The notes below the pieces were generated by a model. It had not been told where the DNA came from. It did no database searches and saw nothing but the letters and a program-made list of their open reading frames with translations. Below, in pieces: positions 6,409 through 7,487 of a stretch of DNA of 7,487 nucleotides. The DNA comes from Deltaproteobacteria bacterium (GTDB lineage: Bacteria > Desulfobacterota > Binatia > UBA9968): the NCBI GenBank assembly GCA_005879435.1, contig VBKX01000274.1, forward strand, positions 6,263 through 13,749, in the 5' to 3' direction. Numbering within the stretch: the first letter of the stretch is position 1; each line of letters starts with the position of its first letter. A program made the position numbers and the translations under genes.

Positions 6409-7487
6409 ATGGCATCTAATGACGCAAATTTAAGCGAAGATAATAGCGAGCAAGTCGAAGTCCGAAAACAGAAGCTCGCGAAACTCAAGACGACCGGGGC
6501 GATCGTATATCCCAACGACTTCAAGCCGACGCACACGCCGGCGGAAATCTTTAATAATTTCGCCTCTGCCAATGCGGAAGAACTGGCTGCGGCGCCGAAG
6601 GATATTCGAATCGCTGGCCGTATTATGGCCATTCGGCGCATGGGCAAAGCTTCGTTCTTTCATATTCAGGACCGCCGTGGACGCCTGCAGATCTACATCC
6701 AGCAGAATAGGGTCGGCGAAGACGTTTACGGATTGTTTCGGACGCTGGACATGGGCGATATCATCGGTGTTGCAGGCCATTTGTTTCGCACACGAACCAA
6801 CGAGCTAACCCTCGAGGCAGAAGGTTTGCGCCTATTGACGAAATGTCTGCGTCCGCTGCCGGAAAAGTGGCACGGCTTGGCCGATGTAGAGGCGCGCTAT
6901 CGTCAACGTTATCTCGACCTTATGGTCAATCCGGACGTGCGCCAGGTTTTCGAGGCGCGTTCGCGAGTCGTCAGAACGCTGCGTCGTTTTTTCGAGGAGC
7001 GCGACTTCCTCGAAGTTGAAACTCCGATGATGCAGCCGATCCCCGGCGGCGCCGCCGCGCGGCCGTTTATCACGCACCACAACACCCTCGACATGGAGCT
7101 CTATTTGCGGGTGGCGCCGGAGCTTTTTCTGAAGCGCCTGCTGGTCGGCGGTTTTGACCGGGTCTTCGAATTGAACCGCAACTTTCGCAACGAAGGCATC
7201 TCGGTGCGCCACAATCCTGAATTTACCATGCTCGAATTTTATCAGGCCTATGCTACTTTCGAAGACTTGATGCAACTGACCGAAGAACTCTTCCAGACAT
7301 TAGCAAAAGAAGTGATCGGTTCGCTGCAAGTCACCTATGGCGATCATGTCATCGATCTATCGCCGCCATGGCGCCGGCTGACGATTCGCGAAGCGATCAT
7401 GACTCACGGTGGCGCGGTAAATGAGGATGTCGATACTTTGGACGGGCTGCATCGATATGCCGTGAAAAAGGGAATTCATGTCGATTC
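6409..7487 (+). CDS. lysS: Lysyl-tRNA synthetase, class II (3' end beyond window)
   Basis: LysRS attaches lysine to tRNA-Lys in the cytoplasm. The first 359 codons are visible and unbroken. After a charged N-terminal helix there is the OB-fold anticodon-binding domain (about 65-150), with IRIAGRIMAIRRMGKASFFH. The class II catalytic domain begins around EARYRQRYLDLMVNPDVR. Motif 1 leads to FLEVETPMMQPIPGGAAARPF (Arg218, Pro219, Phe220). The substrate loop YLRVAPELFLKRLLVGG and motif 2 FRNEGISVRHNPEFTMLEFY follow (Arg260, Glu262). Motif 3 and the C-terminus lie outside the window. This is the bacterial LysS type, not the class I archaeal type. The short EDNSEQVEVRKQKL start matches bacterial enzymes and supports ATG 6409. 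Confidence 0.96.
   Translation, partial: MASNDANLSEDNSEQVEVRKQKLAKLKTTGAIVYPNDFKPTHTPAEIFNNFASANAEELAAAPKDIRIAGRIMAIRRMGKASFFHIQDRRGRLQIYIQQNRVGEDVYGLFRTLDMGDIIGVAGHLFRTRTNELTLEAEGLRLLTKCLRPLPEKWHGLADVEARYRQRYLDLMVNPDVRQVFEARSRVVRTLRRFFEERDFLEVETPMMQPIPGGAAARPFITHHNTLDMELYLRVAPELFLKRLLVGGFDRVFELNRNFRNEGISVRHNPEFTMLEFYQAYATFEDLMQLTEELFQTLAKEVIGSLQVTYGDHVIDLSPPWRRLTIREAIMTHGGAVNEDVDTLDGLHRYAVKKGIHVD

Overview
The window carries part of a SUF-type iron-sulfur cluster assembly operon and then two housekeeping genes, all on the + strand. In order these are the tail of a probable sufB, sufC, sufD, sufS, sufU, a long-form sufT, a short-form sufT, a truncated hemoglobin, metF (5,10-methylenetetrahydrofolate reductase) and the first 359 codons of lysS (lysyl-tRNA synthetase), which runs off the right edge. 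There are no RNA genes, mobile elements, CRISPR arrays or long repeats.

Bases 1-4963 encode the SUF machinery. SufB, SufC and SufD form the scaffold and ATPase complex. SufS takes sulfur from cysteine and SufU accepts it. The two SufT proteins (DUF59/MIP18 family) are maturation or carrier factors. Genes from sufD to the hemoglobin abut or overlap, so they look co-transcribed. The hemoglobin frame overlaps or touches the end of the second sufT. After a 134-base gap, metF and lysS (70 bases apart) form a second group.

The most notable feature is damage limited to a few genes. sufC has an in-frame TAG just after its Walker A motif. The hemoglobin has no ATG, GTG or TTG at its expected N-terminus. 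metF has a CTG where family members have ATG. The sufB tail seems to need a frame change. sufD, sufS, sufU, both sufT genes and the visible lysS are clean. Scattered single-base consensus errors in a low-coverage metagenomic contig explain this most simply; real gene decay or non-standard initiation is the alternative.

The organism cannot be named from this window. GC content is moderate to high. A SufBCDSU system with two SufT proteins, a globin and a bacterial class II LysRS fits an uncultured environmental bacterium. I see no clearly new system. The closest candidate is the link between two distinct SufT paralogues and an atypical truncated hemoglobin inside a SUF operon.
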